Source: Vicinamibacteria bacterium
Lineage (GTDB): Bacteria > Acidobacteriota > Vicinamibacteria > Vicinamibacterales > UBA8438
Reading direction: 5' to 3'
DNA: 45,628 bases
Assembly: GCA_022821235.1 (NCBI GenBank)
Contig: JAJEEA010000125.1
Span: forward strand, 1-45,628
Shown: in pieces, positions 10,891 through 21,979 of the stretch
Position numbering within the stretch: the first letter of the stretch is position 1
Layout of the letters: each line of letters opens with the position of its first letter
Program-made: the position numbers and the translations under genes
The notes under the pieces: generated by a model
The model's database searches: none
Seen by the model: only the letters and a program-made list of their open reading frames with translations
Told to the model about the DNA's origin: nothing

Positions 10891-11122
10891 AGGACAACGA
10901 CGGGTGCGCCCGCGGTCGGCGGCGATCCGCCGGCGCACCCCCTTCCCCGGCGCGCAAGACCGCGTCCCGGCGAGCGCGCGTCGTCCGGCGGGCGGGCGCC
11001 ATCCGTCGACCGCCGCCCACGTAGACTGACGGAAGACGATTCGGGTGGAATGCACGCGAACGCGATGAACGCTCCGCTCGTCACAAGCATGACAACCAGG
11101 CTCACAGGAGAGGAATGAGGGA

Positions 11123-12010
11123 ATGACTTCGACTCGCACACGCGCCACCGCCAACCGCCTGACCCGCGGCCTCCTCGCAGCGGCGGCGGCGTCCGTCCTG
11201 CTCGCCGGCCCCGCCGCCGCGCAGAACGACGGCAACATCTCGATGAGCGCGGGGACCGACATCGTCAGCCAGTACTACTTCCGCGGCATCGTGCAGGAGA
11301 CCGGCGGCCTCATCATGCAGCCGTTCCTCGACGCCAGCATCAGCTTCGGCGCCGCCTCGATAACCGCCGGCACCTGGAGCAGCCTGCACTCGCGAGGCGA
11401 CGCCGGATTCGGCGGCGCGCCGGAGAGCTTCTACGAGACCGACTTCTACGCCGGCATCGGCGGGGCGGCCGGACCGGTCGGCCTCGACATCACCTACACG
11501 GCGTACATGAGCCCGCGCGGAAGCTGGGGCACGACCAAGGAGGTCGCGTTCGGCCTGAGCATCGACAATCCGGTGGCCCCGTACGCGACGTTCGCGTTCG
11601 AGACGGCCGGCGGCGCCGACGGCTTCGACAAGGGCAGCTACTTCGAGCTCGGCATCGAGCCGGCGGCGCCGCTCGAGGACGCGCCGGTCAGCCTGTCGTT
11701 CCCGGTGACGCTCGGCCTGAGCCTGAACGACTACTACCAGTACATGGGGCTGGCCGAGGGCCATACCGAAGACGACGGACACGGCCACGACGACGAGGGG
11801 CACTTCGAGCTCCATTCGGGCGGGACCTTCGGCTTCTTCAGCATCGGCGCCTCGCTCGGCATCCCCCTGAACGTCGCCGAGGAGTACGGCGAGTGGGGGC
11901 TCGCCCTCGGCGTCAACATGCTCAGGCTCGGCGAAGGCGCGAAGGCCATCGACGGCGGCGACAGCGGCACCAAGGTCATCGCGCTCTTCGGCCTGAGCGT
12001 CGGCTACTAG
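11123..12010 (+). CDS. Outer-membrane beta-barrel protein, probable TorF/Gcw_chp-type porin
   Basis: 295 residues with a signal peptide (LLAAAAASVLLAGPAAAQ) and alternating strands ending in an aromatic (GLSVGY), the normal end of an outer-membrane barrel. The N-terminal strand SAGTDIVSQYYFRGIVQETGGL is the pattern I associate with the TorF/Gcw_chp putative porins, which often sit beside PII and Amt genes. That link is recalled, not tested. A His/Asp/Glu-rich loop at about residues 212-230 (EGHTEDDGHGHDDEGH) could bind divalent metals. The ATG at 11123 has GAGGGA just upstream. It may admit ammonium or another nitrogen source across the outer membrane, but this is inference. Confidence 0.72.
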   Translation: MTSTRTRATANRLTRGLLAAAAASVLLAGPAAAQNDGNISMSAGTDIVSQYYFRGIVQETGGLIMQPFLDASISFGAASITAGTWSSLHSRGDAGFGGAPESFYETDFYAGIGGAAGPVGLDITYTAYMSPRGSWGTTKEVAFGLSIDNPVAPYATFAFETAGGADGFDKGSYFELGIEPAAPLEDAPVSLSFPVTLGLSLNDYYQYMGLAEGHTEDDGHGHDDEGHFELHSGGTFGFFSIGASLGIPLNVAEEYGEWGLALGVNMLRLGEGAKAIDGGDSGTKVIALFGLSVGY

Positions 12011-12195
12011 CGCACCTCTGGTAAGATGTATCGTTTTCGGACCACCGCGAGGCCGGCGCCATCGAATCGACATGCGATGGGGCCGGCCCGAGATCGGCAT
12101 CGCGGGGCGCCGAACGCGCCCACGCGCAGACCGCGCGCTCCCGTGCAGGTCCCCGGCGCCGCCGGGCGCCCTGCTCCGACGCCGCGTTCCGGAGC

Positions 12196-14832
12196 ATGGC
12201 CCGGCGCACCGCCGCCCGGCCGCGCGGTCCCGAACCGATGACCAGCACCTCGCCCGGCACCGGGTCCGCGGAAGGACGGTCGCCGGCCGACGCCCTCCGC
12301 GCCGCGCGCGACCGCTACGAGGCGGACGTCCGGCACGCGCGCGGCGGGGGGCTGGCCGCGCGAGAGTACTCGGCCGCGGTGGATCGCCTGCTCGCCCGCA
12401 TCCTGGCCGGGGCCGGCGACCGGCCCGGCGTCTCGACCGAGGCGGTCGCGCTGGTGGCCATCGGCGGATACGGTCGGCGCCAACTCTGCCTGCACTCGGA
12501 CATCGACCTCCTCATCCTGTTCGACCGCCGGCTCACGGCGGCCGAGGAACGGCTGGCCAAGACCCTGCTCCACGCCCTGTGGGACCTCGGCTTCGACGTC
12601 GGCCACCAGGTGCGGCAGGTCGGCGAGCTCGAGCACGTGGAGACCGACAACCCCGAGTTCCTGGTCTCCGTTTCCGACGCGAGGTTCGTGGCCGGCGACG
12701 CCGCGGTCTTCGACCGGCTCGCGGCCCGCGTCCTCGACGCGGGGTCGCCGTGGCGCCCGGCGACCCTCGACGCGCTGCGAGAGCTGGTGGCGGAACGGCA
12801 CCGGCACCACAACCACACCATCTACCACCTCGAGCCGGACATCAAGGAGGCGCCCGGCGGCCTGCGCGACCTGTCCGCCATCAGGACCCTGACCGCGTTG
12901 ACCCCGGCGGACGCCGACGGCGCCGCGTCCCTGATCGCGGGGCGCCGCGACGAGGCGCTCGACGAGGCCGAGGAGTTCCTGCTGCGCATCCGGTCGATGG
13001 TGCACCTCGACAACAAGCGCGACCAGAACATCCTGAGCCACGAGCACCAGGAGACGGTGGCCGAGCGCTTCGGCGCGCCCGGCGCGAAGGCGCGGACGGT
13101 CGAGGCGCTGATGAGCGTGTACTTCCACCACGCGCGCATCGTGTCGCGGGTGCTCTCGCGAGTGATGGAGGGCACCGGCCCGGCCCCCGCCCCGGTCGGC
13201 GCTGGCGCGGTGGCGGACAACATCGAGCGGCGGCAGGACGGAGTCGGCTTCATCGACACCGTGCGCGCGTCGCTGCAGCCGAGCACGTGGCTCCCGGTGT
13301 TCCAGGCCGCCACGGACGCGGGCTGCGCGGTGGCCCCGGACACCCTCACGTTCATCGAGCGGCACGGCGACCGCTACACGTCGGAGCAGTTCTTCCCGGG
13401 CCGGGCGGAGTGCGAGGGCTTCCTGCGCTTCCTGAAGCCGAGGGCGGGCCTCTACGACCGGCTGTCGGAGATGCACGAGAACGGGCTGCTCGGGCGCATG
13501 TTCCCCGAGTTCCGCAAGATCTACTGCCGCGTCATCCGCGACTTCTATCACAAGTACACGGTCGACGAGCACACGCTCGTGACCATCCGCAACCTGTCCG
13601 ACCTGGCCGATCCCGAGTCGTGCCCGCCCTCGCGCCGGCGGTTCGCGGGCGCGCTGGCCGAGCTGGAGGAGCCCGAGCTGATCGTGCTCGCGCTGCTGTT
13701 CCACGACGTCGGCAAGTGGACCAACAAGAACCACGCGGAGGAGAGCTGCCGCATGGTCGCGGGACCCCTGCGCCGGCTCCGCGTCCCCCCGCCGGCGGCC
13801 CGCACCGTCGAGTTCCTGATACGCCACCATCTCGCCATGTCGCGGACCGCGTTCAAGCGGGACACGCAGGACCCGGAGGAGCCCCGGCAGCTCGCCCGCC
13901 TCGTCGGCACCGAGGACCGGCTGAGGATGCTGTGCCTGCTGACCCTGGTGGACATCCAGGGCACGACCCCGGAGACCCTGACGCCCTGGAAGGAAGAGCT
14001 CCTGTGGCGCCTGTACGTCGACACCTACAATCACCTGACCCTGGGCTACGGCGACGAGGTGATCGCGAGGGACGAGCAGGGCGTGGCCGAGCTGCTGGCT
14101 GGCCGGCCGCCGGAGATCGGCGAGGAGCAGGTGACGCGCTTCCTCGACGGCCTGCCCCGGCGCTACCTGCGGCTGGTCGACCCCCGCCGCGTGTACGAGC
14201 ACATCGTGCTGTCGCGCGACCTCGAGTCCGACGGCGTCCGGGTCAACCTCGAGCGGCAGGACGAGGTGTGGGAGCTGAGCGTCGTCACCCGGGACCGCCC
14301 CCGCGTCTTCTCGAAGATCTGCGGGGTGCTGTCCTACTTCGGCATGGACATCCTGCGGGGCCAGGCGATGAGCAACCGCGAGCGGGTGGTCCTCGACCTG
14401 TTCCGCTTCGTCGACGCCGACAAGTTCCTGGCCCTCAACGAATCGGGCGCCGCCGAGCTCAAGGAGCTGCTGCAGCAGGTCCTGACCGGGGCCGCCGACC
14501 TCGAGTCGATGCTCAAGGGGCGCGAGGCGGCGGCGCGGGCGCGGCGGCGGCGGGCCCGCGTGCCCGGCGTGGTGCACTTCGACCACTTCTACTCGGACCG
14601 CTACACCGTCCTCGAGGTCGGAGGCACCAACCAGTGGGGCCTGCTGCACCGCATCAGCCGGGTCATCTCCGAGCACGGGTGCGACATCGACCTGGTCCTG
14701 ATCTCCACCGAGGGCGACCGCGCGACCGACGTGTTCCACCTGACGCGCGACGGCGGGAAGCTGTCGCCGGACATGGAGCACTCGCTGCGCACGGACCTGG
14801 AGGCAGCGCTCGGTACCGGGGAAGCCGCCTAG
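12196..14832 (+). CDS. glnD: Bifunctional [protein-PII] uridylyltransferase/uridylyl-removing enzyme GlnD
   Basis: 878 residues, the normal size. It uridylylates PII at Tyr51 when glutamine is low and removes UMP when glutamine is high. The nucleotidyltransferase motif is AIGGYGRRQLCLHSDIDLLIL (Gly90, Gly91, Asp102, Asp104). The PII-UTase linker has NHTIYHLEPDIKEAPGGLRD. The HD hydrolase domain shows FHDVGKW (His503, Asp504), and two glutamine-sensing ACT domains end the protein (VVTRDRPRVFSKICGVLSYF; WGLLHRISRVISEHGCDID). ATG codons at 12196 and 12241 are both possible, neither with a strong ribosome site. Lying between amt/porin and glnA, it completes a PII signalling cluster. Confidence 0.95.
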   Translation: MARRTAARPRGPEPMTSTSPGTGSAEGRSPADALRAARDRYEADVRHARGGGLAAREYSAAVDRLLARILAGAGDRPGVSTEAVALVAIGGYGRRQLCLHSDIDLLILFDRRLTAAEERLAKTLLHALWDLGFDVGHQVRQVGELEHVETDNPEFLVSVSDARFVAGDAAVFDRLAARVLDAGSPWRPATLDALRELVAERHRHHNHTIYHLEPDIKEAPGGLRDLSAIRTLTALTPADADGAASLIAGRRDEALDEAEEFLLRIRSMVHLDNKRDQNILSHEHQETVAERFGAPGAKARTVEALMSVYFHHARIVSRVLSRVMEGTGPAPAPVGAGAVADNIERRQDGVGFIDTVRASLQPSTWLPVFQAATDAGCAVAPDTLTFIERHGDRYTSEQFFPGRAECEGFLRFLKPRAGLYDRLSEMHENGLLGRMFPEFRKIYCRVIRDFYHKYTVDEHTLVTIRNLSDLADPESCPPSRRRFAGALAELEEPELIVLALLFHDVGKWTNKNHAEESCRMVAGPLRRLRVPPPAARTVEFLIRHHLAMSRTAFKRDTQDPEEPRQLARLVGTEDRLRMLCLLTLVDIQGTTPETLTPWKEELLWRLYVDTYNHLTLGYGDEVIARDEQGVAELLAGRPPEIGEEQVTRFLDGLPRRYLRLVDPRRVYEHIVLSRDLESDGVRVNLERQDEVWELSVVTRDRPRVFSKICGVLSYFGMDILRGQAMSNRERVVLDLFRFVDADKFLALNESGAAELKELLQQVLTGAADLESMLKGREAAARARRRRARVPGVVHFDHFYSDRYTVLEVGGTNQWGLLHRISRVISEHGCDIDLVLISTEGDRATDVFHLTRDGGKLSPDMEHSLRTDLEAALGTGEAA

Positions 14833-14959
14833 ACCAGGCGCTCGCGCGCCGCGGGCGGCGGCCGACGGCATCGAGCCGGGGATTCGAAGGGGCGACGACC
14901 GAATCCCGTCCGGAAGTCGAGACGTCGCCAACGAACGGTGATTTCAGGAGGACACACGG

Positions 14960-16393
14960 ATGACAGTGAACGACGTGATGCAACTGATCAAGGACAAGGG
15001 GATCCAGGCGGTCGACCTGCGGTTCATCGACCTGCCGGGCCTGTGGCAGCACTTCACCGTCTCGGCGAAGGAGTTCGAGGCGGACGTCTTCGAGGAAGGC
15101 ATCGGGTTCGACGGGTCGAGCATCCGCGGATTCCAGGCCATCCAGGAGAGCGACATGCTGCTCTTCCCCGACGCCTCGACCGCCTTCGTCGACCCGTTCT
15201 TCGAGACGCCGACGCTGAACATCATCTGCAACATCAAGGATCCCATCACCGGCGAGTCGTATTCGCGCGACCCGCGGTACGTCGCGCAGAAGGCCAACGC
15301 CTACCTGAGGAGCACCGGCATCGCCGACACCGCGTACTTCGGGCCCGAGCCGGAGTTCTTCATCTTCGACGACATCCGGTTCGGCCAGAGCTACCAGCAC
15401 GGCTACTACCACATCGACGCGGCCGAGGGCTTCTGGAACGCGGGGCGGACGGAGAACCCGGACGCGGCCGGCAACTCGCGCAACCTCGGCTACAAGCCGC
15501 GCTACACGGAAGGCTACTTCCCTGTGCCGCCGATGGACAGCCACCAGGACCTGCGGACCGAGATGATGCTCGAGCTCGAGAAGGTCGGGGTGGAGATCGA
15601 GGTGCACCACCACGAGGTGGGGACGGCGGGTCAGGCCGAAATCGACATGCGTTTCGACTCGCTCGTCAACATGGGCGACAAGCTCATGAAGTACAAGTAC
15701 GTCGTCAAGAACGTCGGGCGCCGGCACGGCAAGACCGTGACCCTGATGCCCAAGCCGATCTTCCAGGACAACGGGTCGGGCATGCACGTGCACCAGAGCC
15801 TCTGGCTGAACGGCAAGAACATGTTCTTCGAGGCCGACGCCTACGCCGGGCTCAGCAAGACCGCGCTGCACTACATCGGCGGCATCCTGAAGCACGCCGG
15901 GGCCCTGCTCGCGTTCTGCAACCCCACCACCAACTCGTACCGCCGGCTCGTTCCCGGCTACGAGGCGCCCATCAACCTCATCTACTCGATGCGGAACCGC
16001 AGCGCCGCCGTCCGCATCCCGGTGTACTCGGGCAGCGAGAAGGCGAAGCGCATCGAGACCCGCTTCCCCGACCCGACCTGCAACGGCTACCTCGCGTTCA
16101 GCGCCCTGCTCATGGCCGGCCTCGACGGCATCCAGAACGCGATCACACCGATGGGGCCGCTCGACAAGGACCTCTACGACCTGCCGCCCGAGGAGCACGC
16201 GAAGATTCCGAGCACGCCGGGCAGCCTCGAGGAGGCCCTCGCCGCCCTCGAGGCCGACCACGAGTTCCTGCTGAAGGGCGACGTCTTCACGCAGGACCTC
16301 ATCGACACGTGGCTCGACTACAAGCGCGGCGAGGTCGACGCCATCCGCCTGCGGCCCCATCCGTGGGAGTTCGCGATGTACTTCGACATCTAG
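14960..16393 (+). CDS. glnA: Glutamine synthetase type I
   Basis: 477 residues. It makes glutamine from glutamate, ammonia and [18 protein letters not shown], the ATP site region [33 protein letters not shown] and [17 protein letters not shown] are all diagnostic. Tyr406 in [11 protein letters not shown] matches the adenylylation tyrosine (Tyr397 in E. coli), so activity may be controlled by GlnE-type adenylylation. No glnE is in the window. AGGAGG precedes the ATG at 14960. It ends the nitrogen cluster and is followed by a strong terminator. I found no sigma-54 motif in the 127 bp upstream, so it may depend on read-through or another promoter. Confidence 0.98.
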   Translation: MTVNDVMQLIKDKGIQAVDLRFIDLPGLWQHFTVSAKEFEADVFEEGIGFDGSSIRGFQAIQESDMLLFPDASTAFVDPFFETPTLNIICNIKDPITGESYSRDPRYVAQKANAYLRSTGIADTAYFGPEPEFFIFDDIRFGQSYQHGYYHIDAAEGFWNAGRTENPDAAGNSRNLGYKPRYTEGYFPVPPMDSHQDLRTEMMLELEKVGVEIEVHHHEVGTAGQAEIDMRFDSLVNMGDKLMKYKYVVKNVGRRHGKTVTLMPKPIFQDNGSGMHVHQSLWLNGKNMFFEADAYAGLSKTALHYIGGILKHAGALLAFCNPTTNSYRRLVPGYEAPINLIYSMRNRSAAVRIPVYSGSEKAKRIETRFPDPTCNGYLAFSALLMAGLDGIQNAITPMGPLDKDLYDLPPEEHAKIPSTPGSLEEALAALEADHEFLLKGDVFTQDLIDTWLDYKRGEVDAIRLRPHPWEFAMYFDI

Positions 16394-16449
16394 CCGCACC
16401 GCCGTTCCGCCCCGATACCGCCGGCATCGGCGGATCGGGAGCATCGGGA

Positions 16450-16482
16450 GGGGCCGCCGGCCAACGCCGGCGGCCCCTTTTT
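16450..16482 (+). terminator. Rho-independent terminator after glnA
   Basis: A perfect 12-bp GC stem (16450-16461 with 16466-16477), a CAAC loop and TTTTT immediately after. It closes the nitrogen-assimilation cluster. Confidence 0.95.
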
Positions 16483-16523
16483 CGTTTCCGGCCCGGCCTA
16501 CCCCTTTCTGATACACTTCAAGC

Positions 16524-16847
16524 ATGCCCGAGGACGCCGACCCTGCCCCCACGAGGAATCGAGCTCCCTGGTCGCAGGAAACCCGGGCCATCGCAGCGGT
16601 CGGCGTCGCGATGGTGGGGGTGGGCGCCGCGGTGATTGGCGTGTTCCTCACCGTTTCTCTCAGTCTGAACAACCGGATCACGGCCGAGCGCAACGCGCTC
16701 AGCGCGGAGATGCAGGCCGAGCACGCACAGATCAGAGCGGAGCTTGCACAGATCAGAGCGGCAATGCGGGCCGAGGCCCAGGAAACCCGGCAAACCCTGC
16801 AGGAGATCCTGCGGGAAATCCTGCGCCTGCACACGAGCCGGCCCTGA
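16524..16847 (+). CDS. Small membrane-anchored coiled-coil protein
   Basis: 107 residues, no family recognised. A short charged N-terminus is followed by one membrane helix (AIAAVGVAMVGVGAAVIGVFL, about residues 23-43). A long helical region then repeats an 11-residue pattern (AEMQAEHAQIRAELAQIRAAMRAE), a coiled coil. The architecture matches the small protein at 44771-45208, so this genome may carry a family of them. It lies in its own transcript after the glnA terminator. Function is unknown; a structural or scaffold role is only a guess. Confidence 0.65.
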   Translation: MPEDADPAPTRNRAPWSQETRAIAAVGVAMVGVGAAVIGVFLTVSLSLNNRITAERNALSAEMQAEHAQIRAELAQIRAAMRAEAQETRQTLQEILREILRLHTSRP

Positions 16848-16884
16848 GGCTCGCGGTCATCCGCTCACCAACGCCAGCGCCCGC

Positions 16885-18393
<1,509 letters not shown>

Positions 18394-18699
18394 GGCCCCG
18401 GCGTCGCGGAACCGACGCCGGCCGCTTCATGGGAGGCGTCCGCGGCAAGGCGGCGCGATCGCAGGGCGGCGGCGGCGCGAGGCGGCGGCCCGGACCGAAG
18501 GACGGCGGGGCAAGACCACGGTTGTCCGGCGACGGCGGGCGCCGCGGGAGAGCTCGTCGGCGGCGGCTCCCGGCAGGGCAACGCGGCGCTTGCCAGGCGA
18601 CGGCGCCCGCGCCCCCCGACCGGCACGGCGCGACCGGGCGGTCGTGTCGACGGTTCCGATGGTGCGAACTTCTACGGAGCAGGCTCCCAGGAGAACCCC
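18394..18699. other. Intergenic stretch with GC hairpin after mmsA
   Basis: CCGGCGTCG (18398-18406) and CGACGCCGG (18413-18421) form a perfect 9-bp stem with a CGGAAC loop right after the mmsA stop. There is no T-run, so it is a weak or Rho-assisted terminator candidate. The rest is low-complexity GC-rich sequence with no gene I can support, ending in the AGGAG (18689-18693) of the next gene. Confidence 0.55.
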
Positions 18700-19923
18700 A
18701 TGGCTGATTCGCAGGCCGGCAACCGTTGGCTACCGTTGATCGGGGGCACGATGCTGAACGTCGTGCTCGGCTCGTTCTACGCGTGGAGCGTCTTCGTGCT
18801 CCCCCTCGAGGGAGAGTTCGGCTGGGCCCGCGAGCAGACGTCGACGACCTTCAGCATCGGCATCTTCACGATGGCGGTGACGTTCGTCCTCGCCGGCCGC
18901 CTGCACGCCACCGTGGGTTTCCGCACGCTGGCCGCCATCGGCGGGCTCCTGTTCAGCGGGGGGTTCTTCCTCGCCAGCTACACGACGTCGCTGGCGTGGC
19001 TGTACATCACCTACGGGCTCATCGCGGGGGCCGGCAACGGCATCGGCTACTCCATCGCGATCCCCGTCGTCTCCAAGTGGTTCCCCGACCGGCGCGGGCT
19101 CGCCATCGGCATCGCGGTGGGCGGGTACGGGGCCGGGTCGGGCGTCTTCGGGCCGATCGCAGACGAGCTGCTCATCCCCGGGCAGGGATGGGAGGCGACC
19201 TTCCAGATCTACGGCATCGTCTTCCTCGTCATCTCCATGGTCGGGGCGTGGCTGCTCAAGCCGGCCCCCGACGGCTACGCCCCCGAGGGCTGGGACCCGA
19301 GCCAGCTCAAGGCGGCGGTGACGCGGACGGTGCGCGAGTTCACGCCGTCGGAGATGCTGCGGGGCAGCGCGTTTTATTTCCTCTTCCTCGCCTACTTCAT
19401 GGGCGCCATCGCGGGGCTTGGACTGATCAGCCAGCTCGTGCCGTTCGGCACCGAGGCGGGCATCGGCAGCGTGGCCCTGATCGGGCTCGTCGTCGGGGCC
19501 GTCGGCAACACGGTGGGGCGGGTGCTCTCGGGCGCGATGTCGGACAACCTCGGCCGGCTGAACGTGCTGCGGCTGATGGTGCTGGTGTCGGCGGTGGCCA
19601 TGCCCCTGCTCTACCTGCTCGGCTCGAACGTGGCGTTCTTCGTGCTCGGGGTGTTCGCCGTCTACTTCTGCTACGGCGCCCTGCTCGCGGTGTTCGCGGC
19701 GACCTCGGCCGACTTCTACGGCACGAAGCACCTCGGGGTGAACTACGGCCTGCTGTTCCTCGCGTGGGGGCTCGCGGCGGTGGTCGGGGCGCGGCTCGCC
19801 GGCCTCGTCTTCGACACGTTCGGCAACTACCAGTGGGCGTTCTTCGGGGCCGCGGTGCTGTCGATCGGCTCGCTCGTCTGCCTGTACCTGGCCAAGCCCC
19901 CGGCGGCGGAGGAGGCGGCCTGA
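18700..19923 (+). CDS. OFA-family MFS transporter (oxalate/formate antiporter type)
   Basis: 407 residues, 12 predicted membrane helices. The opening NRWLPLIGGTMLNVVLGSFYAWSVF and the segments GAGNGIGYSIAIPVVSKWFPDRRGLAIG and SADFYGTKHLGVNYGLLF are characteristic of the OFA group of the major facilitator superfamily, which moves small organic acids. An AGGAG precedes the ATG at 18700. Substrate cannot be read from sequence. The neighbouring fatty-acid and lactate transporters suggest a carboxylate-uptake theme, but they are not in one operon. Confidence 0.88.
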   Translation: MADSQAGNRWLPLIGGTMLNVVLGSFYAWSVFVLPLEGEFGWAREQTSTTFSIGIFTMAVTFVLAGRLHATVGFRTLAAIGGLLFSGGFFLASYTTSLAWLYITYGLIAGAGNGIGYSIAIPVVSKWFPDRRGLAIGIAVGGYGAGSGVFGPIADELLIPGQGWEATFQIYGIVFLVISMVGAWLLKPAPDGYAPEGWDPSQLKAAVTRTVREFTPSEMLRGSAFYFLFLAYFMGAIAGLGLISQLVPFGTEAGIGSVALIGLVVGAVGNTVGRVLSGAMSDNLGRLNVLRLMVLVSAVAMPLLYLLGSNVAFFVLGVFAVYFCYGALLAVFAATSADFYGTKHLGVNYGLLFLAWGLAAVVGARLAGLVFDTFGNYQWAFFGAAVLSIGSLVCLYLAKPPAAEEAA

Positions 19924-20001
19924 GGCCGCGGCCGGTGGCGACGGCGCCTGCTGCGCCCGAGCGGCGACGGCGGGCGGCCGACGGCCGGCATTCAACGCCG
20001 T

Positions 20002-20084
20002 GCGCGGATGGCGAGGCGCCCGCCCCATTGCCGCGCAGTTGGCGAGGCGCCCGCCGCGCCGCGCGCGGATGGGGAGGCGCCCGG
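20002..20084 (+). repeat. Three imperfect copies of a GC-rich ~22-bp element
   Basis: Copies at 20002-20024, 20034-20055 and 20063-20084 share GCGCGGATGGCGAGGCGCCC, with the middle copy changed at its 5' end. They are spaced about 30 bp apart in the gap between the OFA transporter and the fatty acid transporter. No coding or hairpin role is evident. Confidence 0.6.
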
Positions 20085-20210
20085 GGCGCTGCGACCTTCG
20101 ACGTGAACCTGCCCGAATCCACGGGCGGCCGGCGCGGCCATGCGGTCGCCCCGCAGGTTGGCTGGCGCGAGACCTGCTGACGGCGCAAGCCCCCCGACGA
20201 CACCGATTCC

Positions 20211-21599
20211 ATGTCTGCCATCATCCAGCTCATCGGCAATCTCGGCGAGAGCCTGTCCCGCTTCACCCAGCGCTGGATACCCGACTCGTGGGTGGTGTGC
20301 ATGTCGCTGACGGTGCTGGCCATGCTGCTCGCCATGTTCGGGGCCGGGGCCGGCCTCAACGAGACGATGCTGGCGTGGGGCGGCGGCATGTGGGCGCTGC
20401 TCGAGCTGGCCATGCAGTTCGCCATCGCCCTCATCGCGGCCCACGCCTGCGTGTCGTCGCGGCCCGCGTTCCGCTTCCTCGACTGGCTCGCGAGCCGGCC
20501 CGACGTCGACCGGCCGGTGCAGGCGGTGGTGCTGCTGGGGCTGTTCTCGATCGTCGTCGCCTACTTCAACTGGGCCGCGAGCGTCGTCGCCTCGGCCCTC
20601 TTCCTCCCCTTCGTGGCCCGGCGGAACCCGCGCGCGGACGTCCGCATCCTCATCGCGGCCGGCTACCTCGGCCTCGGCACGGTGTGGCACGGCGGGCTCT
20701 CGGGGTCGGCCCCCCTCATCATGGCCACGGCCGGCAACCCCATCACCACCCCCCCGCCGGGGGCCGAGCCCCTCGTCGACCGGCTGCTGCCGGTGACCGA
20801 GACCTTGTTCAACGCGTTCAACCTCGGCTATCTCGCCGTCGTCTCCGTCGTCGGCCTCGGCATGGTCGCCATGCTGCACCCGCGCAAGAACGCGCGGACC
20901 CTGACCGAGGACGAGCTGGCCCGGATCATGCCGGCGATGCCCGAGGAGACGGAGCCCACGACCCCGGCCGCGGGCATCGAGGCGTTCCCCGGGTGGATCT
21001 TCCTCGCCGTGATCCTGATCGGCTACCCCCTCGGGCACTCCATCGTGACCCAGGGGTTCGGCGCGAGCTGGACCATCAACGCCTACAACGCGGTGTTCCT
21101 GATGGGGGCGATGCTGCTGCAGCGGCGGCCCGCGAACCTCGTGCGGGCGTTCGGCAACGGGGCGCGGACGGCGTCGGGGGTGATCCTGCAGTTCCCGTTC
21201 TACGCGGGCATCTTCGGGGTCATCAACGGCACCGGCCTCGGCGACTGGCTGGGCGGGCTGTTCGTGCAGGTGGCCACCACCGAGACCTATCCGCTGATCG
21301 TCTACGTCTACTCGGGGATCGTGAACGTGTTCGTCCCCTCGGGCGGCTCCAAGTGGCTGATCGAGGCCCCCTACCTGCTGCCGGCGGCGCGCGACCTCGC
21401 GGTCTCGCCCACCACCACCCTGCTCGCCTACTGCTACGGCGACTCGACCAGCAACCTCATCCAGCCGTTCTGGGCCATCCCCATCCTGACCGTCACCCGC
21501 ATGAAGTTCGGCGACGTGCTCGGCTACAGCGGCCTCGTCGCGGTGGTCCTGTTCCTCGTCACCGCGGTCGCGATGCTGCTGGTGCCGTCGACGCTGTGA
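20211..21599 (+). CDS. Short-chain fatty acid transporter (AtoE/TIGR00366 family)
   Basis: A 462-residue polytopic inner-membrane protein. LIGNLGESLSRFTQRWIPDS at the start, VVAYFNWAASVVASALFLP, GYLGLGTVWHGGLSGSAPL and VNVFVPSGGSKWLIEAPYL are signature segments of the AtoE family, which imports short-chain fatty acids such as butyrate. The length is normal. The ATG at 20211 has no obvious Shine-Dalgarno. It stands alone, followed by a degraded toxin-antitoxin locus. E. coli atoE lies with acetoacetate-CoA genes, which are absent here, so the exact substrate is open. Confidence 0.9.
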   Translation: MSAIIQLIGNLGESLSRFTQRWIPDSWVVCMSLTVLAMLLAMFGAGAGLNETMLAWGGGMWALLELAMQFAIALIAAHACVSSRPAFRFLDWLASRPDVDRPVQAVVLLGLFSIVVAYFNWAASVVASALFLPFVARRNPRADVRILIAAGYLGLGTVWHGGLSGSAPLIMATAGNPITTPPPGAEPLVDRLLPVTETLFNAFNLGYLAVVSVVGLGMVAMLHPRKNARTLTEDELARIMPAMPEETEPTTPAAGIEAFPGWIFLAVILIGYPLGHSIVTQGFGASWTINAYNAVFLMGAMLLQRRPANLVRAFGNGARTASGVILQFPFYAGIFGVINGTGLGDWLGGLFVQVATTETYPLIVYVYSGIVNVFVPSGGSKWLIEAPYLLPAARDLAVSPTTTLLAYCYGDSTSNLIQPFWAIPILTVTRMKFGDVLGYSGLVAVVLFLVTAVAMLLVPSTL

Positions 21600-21635
21600 G
21601 TCGCGGTCGGCCCCTCGCGGCTCGTTCAGGAGGCG

Positions 21636-21860
21636 GGCTCGAAGAACATCACCTCGAGCGCCGACGACGACCTGGTCGAGGCCGCGCGTCACGGAGCCGC
21701 CCGTGAGGGAACCACCCTGACCGAGCAGTTCCGGCTGTGGCCGGCGGACCACGTCGGTCGGGATCGGCAGGCGGCCAGGGCCGTGGACGTCCTGCGCGAG
21801 CTGCAGGACCGACTGCAGGTCGGGAAGAGGTTGACCAGAGAGGAGATGAACGAGCGTTGA
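21636..21860 (+). pseudogene. Antitoxin relic of a PIN-type toxin-antitoxin pair (start codon lost)
   Basis: Reading from 21636 gives SKNITSSADDDLVEAARHGA, REGTTLTEQFRLWPADHVGR and VGKRLTREEMNER, the layout of short ribbon-helix-helix antitoxins that precede PIN toxins. An AGGAGG lies at 21628-21633, but the codon where the start should be is GGC and no ATG/GTG/TTG is in frame at a usable distance. A small deletion probably removed it. The stop (21858-21860) overlaps the start of the PIN relic, as in intact pairs. Family identity is from pattern memory. Confidence 0.6.
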
Positions 21861-21979
21861 CCGGCTTCCCGGACACCGGCATCCTCGCGCAGCAGATCGA
21901 CGGGCGCAACGCCCGCTGCCGGCCGGCCGGAATCAGAGTAGTCGCTTCAGATCGTCGACACCGAGACGCGCCTGCTTGA
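21857..21979 (+). pseudogene. Truncated PIN-domain toxin relic
   Basis: TTG at 21857 overlaps the antitoxin stop. The frame reads TGFPDTGILAQQIDGRNARC, close to the first strand and helix of PIN toxins, where FxDTNxL carries the first catalytic Asp. Homology ends after about 25 residues (about 21931). The frame then runs antisense into the 3' end of hicA and stops at 21979. The other catalytic acids are absent, so it is dead. The break coincides with the edge of the hicAB pair. Confidence 0.6.

Noticed and set aside
12007..14931. A 974-codon open frame antisense to glnD
   Set aside because: It is a GC-rich mirror frame of glnD with skewed Arg/Gln/Val composition and no family motif; the same holds for the long alternative frame on the plus strand.
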